From positions 1 to 43,174 of the IMG/VR virus record IMGVR_UViG_3300035701_000079: a stretch of 43,174 bases of DNA. The stretch is one strand, 5' to 3'. This document shows positions 32,233 to 39,885 of this stretch, piece by piece (position 1 is the stretch's first letter; the number at the start of each line of letters is the position of its first letter). The position numbers and the translations under genes were made by a program. This DNA comes from a virus. The notes beneath the pieces are model-generated. The model searched no databases, was not told the DNA's origin, and saw nothing but the letters and a program-made list of their open reading frames with translations.

Positions 32233-32556
32233 TTAACCCCCCGTCACAGTCCTCCCGCCATTGCTGGTCTTATGTGTGGACTCAGGGGAGATGGGTTCAT
32301 TCTCTTCTTTTAATGCTGTTCCATCTTTTTTAGTATAAATATCTTCTTCCTGATCATCTAAGAAGGATGATAAAGCTGGCCCAATTACATCCAGTTTACG
32401 GTATAATCGATTTGATAGCATCGTCAGGATATCTGCCGATGCTTTCGTGATTCCAACCTGATCGATATACCTCTCGATAATCTCGATCAGATCAAAATAA
32501 TAGACACGTTCATTTGACATTTGGTTATCCCCGGAAGGAATGGGATTAGATTTCAT
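32233..32556 (-). CDS. First gene of the minus operon, unknown
   Basis: The product has 107 residues from ATG 32556; an alternative ATG at 32520 would give 95. Residues 18-70 are helical (YFDLIEIIERYIDQVGITKA), and the tail is polar and Thr/Ser/Glu-rich. It is read away from the HTH gene across a 105-base control region. Function unknown; an early regulator is possible from its position. Confidence 0.6.
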   Translation of the reverse strand: MKSNPIPSGDNQMSNERVYYFDLIEIIERYIDQVGITKASADILTMLSNRLYRKLDVIGPALSSFLDDQEEDIYTKKDGTALKEENEPISPESTHKTSNGGRTVTGG

Positions 32557-32661
32557 GGCTTTCTTTTATCATACTTTTTTTGAGTTGTCAAGTAAAATCT
32601 TTATCAATCTAAAAATAATTTTCCTTGACAAACTTTAATTTTTATGGTAAGCGTATAAAGC
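32557..32661. promoter_or_regulatory. Divergent early control region
   Basis: This AT-rich gap separates the minus early operon from the plus early operon. A consensus -35 TTGACA occurs on the plus strand at 32625-32630 and on the minus strand at 32591-32586. The -10 matches are poor (plus: TAAGCG at 17-base spacing, or TATAAA at 32654). The words CTTGACAAAC and TATG are shared with the promoter at 36553. It is the likely site of early promoters and of a regulator such as the adjacent HTH protein. Confidence 0.55.
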
Positions 32662-32835
32662 ATGAATCCAATAACGATGATTTATAAATTGAAATTGAAG
32701 GGTTACAGCCTTGTAGATATTGGCACTTTAACAAAAGCATCCCGCCAGCTTGTATGGGCATCAATTCATAAAAACCCCCAGCGGGGAAAAATGAAAGAAA
32801 TTAGAAACAAAATTGAAGAGATAATAAATTCATAA
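32662..32835 (+). CDS. Small helix-turn-helix regulator (Ner/Cro-like)
   Basis: This gene encodes 57 residues. The pattern KLKGYSLVDIGTLTKASRQL, then VWASIHKNPQRGKM and a helix ending in KIEEI, is that of small Ner/Cro-type DNA-binding proteins (helix 2 at about 15-22, recognition helix at about 26-34). It should bind operators in the divergent region just upstream and switch early transcription. No ribosome site precedes the ATG, and the promoter elements end just before it, so the mRNA may be leaderless. Confidence 0.65.
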   Translation: MNPITMIYKLKLKGYSLVDIGTLTKASRQLVWASIHKNPQRGKMKEIRNKIEEIINS

Positions 32836-32838
32836 AAG

Positions 32839-33207
32839 ATGACTCAATTCAAATGCTTCTTCTGTAACAATCCTGCTGATCGAGTGGCATACTATTCAAA
32901 AACTTACGGTAGCAAAATGGGTAGGACCATAGAAAACCCCACGCTCACCTGTGAGCCCTGTTATCGTTCTCCGAGGATAATCAATCAGATCAATCCAATG
33001 AGGGGCGGGGACGAAGGCGTTTATTCTTTCACGTTTTCCAATATAGCAAAATGGGATAATAAACAATTGGCATATCATCTTTCAAAGAAACTTTGGCAGA
33101 TCAACCACCTTTCAACCAAACCTATGCAGAAATTAATATGGAGAATCCATTTTGTCCATCAATCCCCGAAATCAAAAGATACTGGAATCGGCGCTACAAT
33201 ATCATAA
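32839..33207 (+). CDS. C2C2 zinc-binding protein
   Basis: The product has 122 residues. CFFC at 6-9 and CEPC at 38-41 form a zinc ribbon; the region between contains YYSKTYGSKMG. The second half is basic and helical. The last 56 bases overlap the primase-helicase start in another frame. DNA or RNA binding is plausible. Confidence 0.6.
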   Translation: MTQFKCFFCNNPADRVAYYSKTYGSKMGRTIENPTLTCEPCYRSPRIINQINPMRGGDEGVYSFTFSNIAKWDNKQLAYHLSKKLWQINHLSTKPMQKLIWRIHFVHQSPKSKDTGIGATIS

Positions 33208-34777
33208 TTTAGGCTTTAACGTCATTCCGGTAAATCAAGATAAGAAACCTCTTATTAAATGGGAATCCTACCAAAAACAAGGGTCCACAAAAGAAGAAAT
33301 ACAAAATTGGTTTTCAAGGTTTAAAGATCCCAATATTGCTCTTGTAACTGGAGAAATATCTGGCCTTCTGGTAGTCGATACCGATACTGCAGCCTCTATC
33401 CAAGAAGTTCAAGATTTCCTTCCAGAGAATTTAGTCACCCCCATCCAACGGACCCCACACGGGGGCAAACATTTTTTCTTTAAGCATCAAGAGGGATTTT
33501 CTAATAGGGCAAGGTTAGCTCCAGGGATAGACATTAGAACCACCGGAGGATATATTGTCGTCGATCCGAGTACCAATGGAAATGGTTTAACCTGGACATG
33601 GATTGAGGGTCTCAGTTTATTTGAGATCGAACCGGCGCCCTTGCCCGATGCGCTCTTGTCTTATTTACAAGTATTTGCATTTGGTTTTAATAAGGGAACC
33701 ACAGAACAACCACAACCTTCGACCACAAGCGACCACAAATACTTTGAATTTGGCAGAAGAGATGAAGACCTTTTCCATGCGGCGAATACAATGACAAAGG
33801 GGGGGGCGGAACCAAATTATATTTGTAATGTATTGGAAAGATTGATATTTTCTTGGGGAGAAAATACAGATAGAACATGGATTGATGCTAAAATTAAGAG
33901 TGCTTTAATGAGGATTGAAAGAAAAGATAGAAATATCTCGGAAGAAGTAAAACAGTGGGTCCTGACCACAAAAGGCCACTTCACGACCACAGATAACCAC
34001 AACGGGCTACATCTGACCACAAAACAGGAGAAAAAGGCCGGGAACATGGCTTTACTTAGAATGGTAGATGACGGGATACTTGAAAGATATGGAGAAAAGA
34101 ATGGTTGTTATAGGCTAATAGAGTCTAATTCTGATGAAATTGATTTTCTTAATATTGAGGATAAAATAGTTGATATTTTATGGCCTTTTGAAATTCAGGA
34201 ATGGGTCAAAATTCTTCCAAAAAATATTATTGTGGTTGCTGGAGAGGCCAACGCGGGCAAGACGGCCCTCCTTTTATCGACCTGTTTTATGAATATGGGT
34301 AAATTCAAAATAAATTACTTTTCTTCCGAAATGGGAGCAATGGAACTACGAGATCGCCTAAATAAATTCGAAGCCAATTTGGTACATTGGAAAGAAAATA
34401 TCAATTTTAGGGAGCGTTCCTCTAATTTTGCAGATGTCATAAAGCCAAACGATGTAAATATTATTGATTTTTTAGAAATTACTGATGAATTTTATAAGGT
34501 TGGAGGAATGATTAAACAAATTTATGATAAGTTAAAAAAGGGGATAGCAATTATTGCCTTGCAGAAAAATCCAAAGACGGACATTGGCCTTGGTGGTATG
34601 AGAAGTATAGAAAAGGCAAGGCTTTATCTATCAATGGAAGATGGCAGAATTAAAATTGTCAAAGGTAAAAATTGGGCATCTTCTTACAATCCCAATGGAA
34701 TTTCAAGAAAATTCAAACTGGTGCAAGGAGCTAAGTTCATACCAACGACAGATTGGCAAAAGGAGGATCCGAAATGA
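33152..34777 (+). CDS. Primase-polymerase / helicase fusion
   Basis: The product has 541 residues from TTG 33152, with GGAG eight bases before; no ATG fits. Residues 14-165 are a Prim-Pol (bifunctional primase-polymerase) domain: GFNVIPVNQDKKPLIKW, catalytic VVDTD (Asp76, Asp78), TPHGGKH (His103, His107) and GIDIRTTGGY (Asp127). Residues about 345-541 form a RecA-like ATPase of the DnaB/RepA type: Walker A GEANAGKTALL at about 364-374, a Walker-B-like IAIIAL, then a TDIGLGGMRSIEKARLYLSM motif. It should prime and unwind phage DNA; host polymerase must then extend. An eight-G run at 33799-33806 lies between the two domains. Confidence 0.9.
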   Translation: MSINPRNQKILESALQYHNLGFNVIPVNQDKKPLIKWESYQKQGSTKEEIQNWFSRFKDPNIALVTGEISGLLVVDTDTAASIQEVQDFLPENLVTPIQRTPHGGKHFFFKHQEGFSNRARLAPGIDIRTTGGYIVVDPSTNGNGLTWTWIEGLSLFEIEPAPLPDALLSYLQVFAFGFNKGTTEQPQPSTTSDHKYFEFGRRDEDLFHAANTMTKGGAEPNYICNVLERLIFSWGENTDRTWIDAKIKSALMRIERKDRNISEEVKQWVLTTKGHFTTTDNHNGLHLTTKQEKKAGNMALLRMVDDGILERYGEKNGCYRLIESNSDEIDFLNIEDKIVDILWPFEIQEWVKILPKNIIVVAGEANAGKTALLLSTCFMNMGKFKINYFSSEMGAMELRDRLNKFEANLVHWKENINFRERSSNFADVIKPNDVNIIDFLEITDEFYKVGGMIKQIYDKLKKGIAIIALQKNPKTDIGLGGMRSIEKARLYLSMEDGRIKIVKGKNWASSYNPNGISRKFKLVQGAKFIPTTDWQKEDPK

Positions 34778-35130
34778 ATAACCGGGCCAAAGGTTTAGCG
34801 TTCTGCCGCGAGGTTAGGAAGATCCTCGAGGCACTTGGTCATCAAGTGGAGGGTCCAGGCTATGGGATTGCATTCTATGGCGGGCGTATGGCTCCAGTCC
34901 ATCGCGATTATTTTGGAGTGTTCGATCTGGTATCTATATTTGAGGGCCAGACTTATTGGCATCAAATATCTACTCCGAGCAATAAGGCTGTTAAAGTTAA
35001 GGCGATTATTGCGAAATCTCTTTCCGGTTGGGTCTGGGCCCGGGCCTCAAATGGCAAGATATTCTATAGGGTATTTATTGTCAAGACCTCGGGCGCTGTC
35101 GAAGAGGCGGAGATCCGATGGAAGGTATAA
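34774..35130 (+). CDS. Putative nuclease-like protein (PD-(D/E)XK resemblance)
   Basis: The product has 118 residues from ATG 34774, behind AAAGGAGG, overlapping the primase stop. RAKGLAFCREVRKILEALGH, then FGVFDLVSIFEGQTYWHQISTPSN and a Lys-rich helix resemble the fold of PD-(D/E)XK resolvases, but the usual E-x-K is replaced by HQIS, so catalysis is uncertain. The neighbouring primase-helicase supports a DNA-processing role. A VRR-NUC or Holliday-resolvase relative is the best guess. Confidence 0.5.
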   Translation: MNNRAKGLAFCREVRKILEALGHQVEGPGYGIAFYGGRMAPVHRDYFGVFDLVSIFEGQTYWHQISTPSNKAVKVKAIIAKSLSGWVWARASNGKIFYRVFIVKTSGAVEEAEIRWKV

Positions 35131-35231
35131 GGATCCCTGGTGGTGGGATAAGGATTGGCATATCCGCTAAAAGCCTGTCCTGGGTCATCCTGGGCTCAAT
35201 AGTGCACATAAATAGAGAGGTATTGAGATGA
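35118..35231 (+). CDS. Small ORF bridging two early genes
   Basis: ATG 35118 lies inside the end of the nuclease-like gene with GGAG five bases before, and the stop overlaps the next ATG (ATGA). It encodes 37 residues, Gly/Ile-rich then mildly hydrophobic (LSWVILGSIVHI). It fills the 97-base gap exactly, which favours a real coupled peptide. Confidence 0.4.
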   Translation: MEGIRIPGGGIRIGISAKSLSWVILGSIVHINREVLR

Positions 35232-35512
35232 AATGTCATTGGTTCCAATGTGGCGGATGGATTAAGCCTGACGGAAACTGTGGAAAATGTGGCCGGACTG
35301 GAAACTTACCTTACGAGCTGGGGATCAAGGCGAAGCAGGACCAGCACAATATTTTAGAGCCCGAGCATGGACCCCTCTGGAAAGGGAAGGGACACGAAGC
35401 AGGCTATCAGAAGAAAACGGTTAGGAAGCCTTGCGCAAGGCGAGGAGCGAATAAAAGAAGGACTAAATCCGGGTCAAGAGCCAAAGCCAAATGGACAGAT
35501 AGCCTAAGATAA
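35228..35512 (+). CDS. Zinc-ribbon protein with basic tail
   Basis: The product has 94 residues. CHWFQC (3-8) and CGKCG (18-22) form a compact zinc site; the C-terminal 35 residues are strongly Lys/Arg-rich (RKPCARRGANKRRTKSGSRA), a likely nucleic-acid-binding tail. It ends the plus early operon and is followed by a terminator. Confidence 0.65.
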   Translation: MKCHWFQCGGWIKPDGNCGKCGRTGNLPYELGIKAKQDQHNILEPEHGPLWKGKGHEAGYQKKTVRKPCARRGANKRRTKSGSRAKAKWTDSLR

Positions 35513-35559
35513 AAAAGAGTTGCTTCATTTCACTCCCTCCCCTCTACTCACGGCTATTA

Positions 35560-35580
35560 GGGGTTAATTTAATCCCTTTT
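35560..35580 (+). terminator. Intrinsic terminator of the plus early operon
   Basis: GGGGTTA (35560-35566) pairs with TAATCCC (35570-35576, one G-T pair) around ATT, followed by TTTT. It lies between convergent genes. Confidence 0.6.
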
Positions 35581-35588
35581 CTTTCCAG

Positions 35589-35801
35589 CTAAAATACAGA
35601 TCTTCTGTTCTGTTTAAAGAAGAAATTGCACTCAAGCTCATTATTCGCTTCTTCGATCTTATTCTCTGCCTCTGGATTGCCATTTCTTAGGCCATATTTC
35701 CGGTAACAAGGCCAACAGACCACAAGGCCGATCTCTTTGTATCCTTCACACAGTGGACATCTACCCCAAGCCCTTACGTTTTCGTTGTCAACCTTTATCA
35801 T
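35589..35801 (-). CDS. Zinc-ribbon protein
   Basis: The product has 70 residues with CPLC at 15-18 and CWPC at 29-32, a four-cysteine ribbon, and an acidic helical tail. AAAGGAGG precedes the ATG. It is one of several CxxC microproteins in the window. Confidence 0.65.
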   Translation of the reverse strand: MIKVDNENVRAWGRCPLCEGYKEIGLVVCWPCYRKYGLRNGNPEAENKIEEANNELECNFFFKQNRRSVF

Positions 35802-35848
35802 TTCAATCCTCCTTTCAAATAAAAAGGGCAGCCAATAGATTTGAGGCC

Positions 35849-36139
35849 TTAATCGTATGAATTGTTTAGTTCCCGGATCGCTTCTTCCAATTCGGTTAAT
35901 AAATTATTTGGGCATTCTGAATATAACTGCTCCCACCATTCCTTAAGATGCAATCTGCTATGCCCTGAATTAGTTAATGCCTTAAGATTAGAAATGTCGT
36001 TGTCAAAAGGGTTGCCATTGATATGATGCACACAAATATTGCTTGCCAATTTATAACCCAAAACTTTTTCTAACTTTGTTCTTGCAATTTGTCTTGATCT
36101 GCAAGGACTAATAAACCCATCTTTAGGCTTTCTTCCCAT
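35849..36139 (-). CDS. HNH endonuclease
   Basis: I use ATG 36139 (96 residues); an earlier in-frame start would overlap the zinc protein upstream and add an implausible N-terminus. The HNH motif is clear: VHHINGNPFDNDISNL (His38, His39, Asn41, Asn51) and GHSRLH (His60, His64). Such free-standing enzymes nick DNA; next to terminase genes they can act in packaging, as in HK97-type phages, or be homing endonucleases. It is on the opposite strand to the terminase genes. It overlaps the upstream zinc protein by 17 bases. Confidence 0.82.
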   Translation of the reverse strand: MGRKPKDGFISPCRSRQIARTKLEKVLGYKLASNICVHHINGNPFDNDISNLKALTNSGHSRLHLKEWWEQLYSECPNNLLTELEEAIRELNNSYD

Positions 36140-36281
36140 TTTCTGTATCCTTGATCCATTCATAACAATCCTCACAAAGATAAATGCCTTGATACCAAAT
36201 AATATACCAAAGATGATCAATTCCGCAGAGCTGGCATTTATAGAGTTTGATATATTCAAAGTAAATAGGGATTTCAATCAT
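36123..36281 (-). CDS. Small C2C2 zinc protein
   Basis: This gene encodes 52 residues from ATG 36281, behind GAAAGGAAA. CQLCG (16-20) and CEDC (38-41) are the zinc knuckles, separated by an aromatic stretch (HLWYIIWYQGIYL). It is the first gene of the short minus operon with the HNH enzyme. Confidence 0.6.
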   Translation of the reverse strand: MIEIPIYFEYIKLYKCQLCGIDHLWYIIWYQGIYLCEDCYEWIKDTENGKKA

Positions 36282-36682
36282 GGATGGTTTCCTTTCTCAT
36301 TTTTTACTTTATAAGATGCAAAGGCTGTGCCAAAATCTAACCACCTGAAATCATTAGTCTGTTCATAAAAGAACACAGATGTTTTTTACCTTTTTGCATA
36401 GCAAAACAGCTAACTCTCTGAAATGATTGAGTCAATTTTTGGTATGGCTTTAACAAAAAACGGCACCCCATTATTAAATGATTCACGTACACGTGGATGA
36501 CTAAAAACACAATCTGTAACTTAATATAATAACTACCCTCTGCTGATTTTTCTTGACAAACATTTCAATCTATGTATATATTCCTATTTATTGATTCTCA
36601 CGCAGCTAAAAAAAGAACGAGGCAAAGAAGATGATATAAAGAATCCAATCCCGAAGTGCCTTGCATACATCCAAAGGATTGA
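36282..36682. promoter_or_regulatory. Late control region with sigma70-type promoter
   Basis: This 401-base gap separates the divergent HNH and terminase operons. A good promoter, TTGACA (36553-36558) and TATATA (36575-36580, spacing 16; TATATT at spacing 18), points at the terminase genes. Possible operator features: TTTGC-ATA-GCAAA (about 36393-36405), the related words CTGAAATCATTAGTC and CTGAAATGATTGAGTC about 70 bases apart, and a CACGTG site near 36491. A weak hairpin with a T6 run lies at 36359-36387. A 31-codon TTG frame (36591-36686) is not convincing. Confidence 0.6.
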
Positions 36683-37159
36683 ATGAGTAAACAAGCCCAA
36701 GATATAGTTGAAACAAACCAAACATCACCCTATCCAGTAAACATCAGAGCCCAAAAGAATATCCCCATTGAAAGAATCATCGAACTAAGAAATAAAAAAC
36801 TGTCCCCAGAAGAAATAGGTAAAATATTAGGATGTTCAGGCGTTAACGTATTACAGCGCCTTAAAAGCCTCATCTACGAAGTAGACCTTATCGAACCCTT
36901 CAAAAAGAATAGAGCTAATATCTTCGCATTCCATCAGAATAGAATTATACACTCAATTAGTCCTGCTGATTTAGAAAAGGCAGGATTAAGAGATAAGGTC
37001 GTAGCTGCTGGTATTCTTTACGATAAGGAGCGCTTGGAAACTGGTCAATCAACCTCCAATATCTTCTACGCCGACCTGATTAAGGCCCGGCAGATAGTCG
37101 ATCGGGAGATCCAGGAAGCTGAAGTAGTGGACAATATGTCCGATAATGAGGGTAAATGA
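36683..37159 (+). CDS. Probable small terminase subunit
   Basis: The product has 158 residues. Residues 27-58 form a helix-turn-helix (IERIIELRNKKLSPEEIGKI, then LGCSGVNVLQRLKSL). The second half is helical (LRDKVVAAGILYDKERLETG), as in many TerS proteins, and ends in an acidic tail. It should recognise phage DNA and feed the large terminase two genes downstream. The HTH alone would also fit a regulator; context decides. Ribosome site AAAGGA. Confidence 0.7.
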   Translation: MSKQAQDIVETNQTSPYPVNIRAQKNIPIERIIELRNKKLSPEEIGKILGCSGVNVLQRLKSLIYEVDLIEPFKKNRANIFAFHQNRIIHSISPADLEKAGLRDKVVAAGILYDKERLETGQSTSNIFYADLIKARQIVDREIQEAEVVDNMSDNEGK

Positions 37160-37299
37160 GTGATTTGACTTGTTTGCATAGCCTATTCACAAGATTCACC
37201 ACACCTAAGTTACTGATTACATTGGGATATATGGGAGTTATGTCTGATAATGTTGATTATGTCTCTCTTGGGATTCACAATGTCATGGGGGTGAAATGA
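37156..37299 (+). CDS. Possible small coupled ORF
   Basis: ATG 37156 overlaps the TerS stop (ATGA) and opens 47 residues with no known features apart from a hydrophobic middle (PKLLITLGYMGVM). It fills much of the gap before the next gene. No ribosome site of its own. Confidence 0.35.
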   Translation: MSDLTCLHSLFTRFTTPKLLITLGYMGVMSDNVDYVSLGIHNVMGVK

Positions 37300-37308
37300 T
37301 TCCGGGAG

Positions 37309-37324
37309 CCCCCCACCCCCCCCC
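37309..37324. repeat. C6-A-C9 homopolymer tract
   Basis: A run of six C, one A and nine C lies in the gap between TerS and the zinc-ribbon gene. The minus strand could form G-rich structures. A GGGAGA/TCTCCC hairpin (37339-37344 with 37356-37361) follows. Confidence 0.8.
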
Positions 37325-37387
37325 TCTTGAGTGGATTTGGGAGATCGATGTAGACTCTCCCTGGGTACGAAAATATAAAGGGCTATT

Positions 37388-37669
37388 ATGACAAACAATG
37401 TTAATCCCCAAAAGGTTTATGATGTTCGTAATTTAGGTATAGAAGAGACTGATTCTTGTCCATGCTGTAAGCGTCAGTTGAAGGCGTTAGTGGAAGAGAA
37501 TGAGGGCGGGGCAATGCAGGGGAAGGGTGGAGAGTGGATTTGTTTGGGGTGTGGTTCGATGTTTATACCGAAGTCGAGATTGAGGAAGATGGTGGAGGCA
37601 TTGAAACAGCAACAGAGTAGGATTATAAAGCCTCAACTTGTGATTCCGTCTGGGATAGGTAGGGGATGA
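37388..37669 (+). CDS. Zinc-ribbon protein next to the large terminase
   Basis: The product has 93 residues. CPCC at 24-27 and CLGCG at 52-56 form a zinc ribbon, followed by a basic helix (IPKSRLRKMVEALKQQQ). The stop overlaps the TerL start (ATGA), so it is probably a packaging accessory. No known name. Confidence 0.7.
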   Translation: MTNNVNPQKVYDVRNLGIEETDSCPCCKRQLKALVEENEGGAMQGKGGEWICLGCGSMFIPKSRLRKMVEALKQQQSRIIKPQLVIPSGIGRG

Positions 37670-39195
37670 GAAAGGCCATAAAAGCTGAAGTTATTCCTGA
37701 GACTAAGAATCCCCGTCTTGTAGAGCTTTACAAGAAGAGGGCGGAGTATGATAAGCAGTTGTCCGGGGTTGATATCCCGAAGTATATGGAGGAGAATAAG
37801 ATTCACTTCTTTAAGCCGATAGAGCCTTATCAGAGTAAGGTTCTGGAGCTTATTCATGCTGGAAAGACTGTAGTAACGCTTCAGGGCGGGAACGGGATAG
37901 GGAAGACTACCCTTGGGGCAGTGATTGTAAGTTCGGCAGCCCTGGGGATTCAGCCTTGGGATAAACAGGAGACTCGGTGGGGAAGGAAGGGGATTAAGAT
38001 AAGGATTCTCTGTTCGGATTGGGAGAAGCACGCGAAGATGGTTATTGTACCAAAGTTAATGGAGTGGCTTCCCATGGGGCAATACACGACTTCGAAGAAC
38101 AATACTGGTGTAGATTCTCTGTTTAAGTTTAAGAATGGATCCAGTATTGAGCTTATGACGAACAAGGAAGATACGAAGGACCATGAGGGATGGGAAGGAG
38201 ATATCGTCTGGGCGGATGAGCCGTTGCCGGAGGACAAATATGTTGCGAATCTTAGGGGTTTGAGAAAGGCAGATGGGAAGGGTCTCTTTCTTATTACCAT
38301 GACTGCGGTTAGCGAGGCCTGGATACTTGATAAGATCGTGAGAAACGTCCATCCTTCTTTTGCTTCTGTCACCGAGATCCCGATGAATGCTAATCCATAT
38401 TTGCCCAAAGAGCATATGGAAACGATCATGGCGGCCTATGGCAAGAAGGAGAGAATCGCCCGGATCGAGGGGAAATGGCTCAACCTGGTCGGTCTTGTCT
38501 GGCCTTCATTCAACCCTGATCACATCATCGATCCTTTTGACATTCCTACCGACTGGCCGGTGGTTCCTATGATCGATCATCATCCCTCTCACCCGAATGC
38601 AATATCTTACTATGCCGTAGATCCCTTTGATCGGGTCTATGTGATAGACGAGACCTGGGGACACATGAGCCCCGAGCAGGAGGCAGACGATATCATCCGG
38701 CATCAGACGAGAAATGCCTGGAGGATCAAGGAGGTTTTTATCGATCCTCTTTCTAAGGGAGACATGGCCTACATCAAGAATAGGGGCCTCGATATCCCAG
38801 ACACTTTCACGGTGTTGAAGGAAAGACTCTGGAGACATGGGATCGATCTTTTTGTTGCGACAAAGGACAAAGATTCTGGCATTAGGAACGTCGAGAAGAT
38901 GTTGGATGGACCCAATAAGACCCCTACCCTTTTCTTCTTTAGGAGTTTGGACAAGATTCAGGATGAAGGTCATATCTGGGAGATTCAGCGCTGGACGTAC
39001 GATGACAACAACAAACCCCGGGATGAGAACGATCATTTCATGGAAAACCTTTACCGGATGACCCTGACCGGAGTGAAGTATAGCAAGCCAAGAAGGGATG
39101 GGGATAACCTGAAGTCTCAGACGGAGTTTGAGGTTTTCCAACCCGGGTATGGAATAAGAGAAGAAACACAGACAGAGTTCAATATTTGGAGGTAG
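37666..39195 (+). CDS. terL: Terminase large subunit
   Basis: The product has 509 residues and is the packaging motor with nuclease. Walker A GGNGIGKTT lies at 74-82 and Walker B IVWADE at 180-185. The nuclease half begins near 265 (LVWPSFNPDHII; MIDHHPSHPNAISYYAVD), with acidic residues suited to metal binding, and ends with an NDHFMENLYRMTLTGVKYSK region. It is of the podovirus type without a clear match to T7 gp19 in sequence. The overlapping ends suggest terminal redundancy or circular permutation but do not settle the packaging mode. Confidence 0.92.
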   Translation: MRKAIKAEVIPETKNPRLVELYKKRAEYDKQLSGVDIPKYMEENKIHFFKPIEPYQSKVLELIHAGKTVVTLQGGNGIGKTTLGAVIVSSAALGIQPWDKQETRWGRKGIKIRILCSDWEKHAKMVIVPKLMEWLPMGQYTTSKNNTGVDSLFKFKNGSSIELMTNKEDTKDHEGWEGDIVWADEPLPEDKYVANLRGLRKADGKGLFLITMTAVSEAWILDKIVRNVHPSFASVTEIPMNANPYLPKEHMETIMAAYGKKERIARIEGKWLNLVGLVWPSFNPDHIIDPFDIPTDWPVVPMIDHHPSHPNAISYYAVDPFDRVYVIDETWGHMSPEQEADDIIRHQTRNAWRIKEVFIDPLSKGDMAYIKNRGLDIPDTFTVLKERLWRHGIDLFVATKDKDSGIRNVEKMLDGPNKTPTLFFFRSLDKIQDEGHIWEIQRWTYDDNNKPRDENDHFMENLYRMTLTGVKYSKPRRDGDNLKSQTEFEVFQPGYGIREETQTEFNIWR

Positions 39196-39198
39196 GAT

Positions 39199-39324
39199 AT
39201 GCCATTAACAAAAAAAGGATTAAAGATTAAAAAGGCCATGAGGGCAACTTACAAAGATAAAAATAAGGCCGAACAGGTATTTTGGGCGAGCAAGAATAAG
39301 GGGAAAATTTCGGGTGTGGATTGA
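39199..39324 (+). CDS. Small conserved podovirus protein
   Basis: This gene encodes 41 residues, starting PLTKKGLKIKKAMRATY and ending KNKGKISGVD, behind GGAGGTAGG. Nearly identical layouts occur as tiny genes between terminase and portal in podoviruses. It is very basic, so it may contact DNA or the motor. The role is unknown. Confidence 0.7.
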   Translation: MPLTKKGLKIKKAMRATYKDKNKAEQVFWASKNKGKISGVD

Positions 39325-39351
39325 AGGCCCAAAATCATACGAACTGATTTT

Positions 39352-39882
39352 ATGCGAAGAATCTGGATCGCAATTTTTATTATAGGATTATTAATAATGG
39401 GTAGTGTCACAGCCAAAATAATGCGGGATGCAAAGGAGGCGAGAAAGATGGGAGATGCAGGTGCGGGAGTGGGTGGTGATACTGGAGGAACAGGTTTAGG
39501 ATTAGCAGAAGCTACGGCAATGTCACAAGCCGAAGCAGAGGGACTTGGGGCTTTTAATGCACCAGCGGTAGACGCAACGACATCAATGGCTCAAGCCGAA
39601 GCGGAAGGTTTAGGGGCTTATGGTGCTGCCCCAGGATTACCAGCAGGTTCAACTTCGAATGTTGGGACTCCCACAGGTGATGTCTCTCCTGTCGGTGGTG
39701 CTGGACACGAACAAATCCCTACACCTAAAGCCTGGGAAGCTACCGCAGAAAAGGCAGCGGAGAAAGGCGAACAGAAGGCAGAGATCACAAGAAAGAAAAG
39801 GAGACGTTCCTTATTGACAGAAGAAGAAGGTGGAATCCTTGGAACCTCTCCCGTCTATCGCCGGTCTATTTTGGGGAGATAA
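39352..39882 (+). CDS. Membrane-anchored or exported Ala/Gly-rich protein before portal
   Basis: The product has 176 residues. Residues 4-21 are hydrophobic (IWIAIFIIGLLIMGSVTA). An Ala/Gly/Glu-rich low-complexity region follows with the motif QAEAEGLGA twice (about 59-67 and 81-89). The C-terminus RRRSLLTEEEGGILGTSPVYRRS ends LGR, a motif common to small podovirus proteins encoded just before the portal. It may be a head-completion or virion protein. Confidence 0.6.
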   Translation: MRRIWIAIFIIGLLIMGSVTAKIMRDAKEARKMGDAGAGVGGDTGGTGLGLAEATAMSQAEAEGLGAFNAPAVDATTSMAQAEAEGLGAYGAAPGLPAGSTSNVGTPTGDVSPVGGAGHEQIPTPKAWEATAEKAAEKGEQKAEITRKKRRRSLLTEEEGGILGTSPVYRRSILGR

Positions 39883-39885
39883 AAG

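Noticed and set aside
36591-36686. 31-residue TTG frame just before the terminase small subunit
   Set aside because: It would begin at the expected transcription start without a ribosome site; the stop overlap with the next ATG is probably chance.
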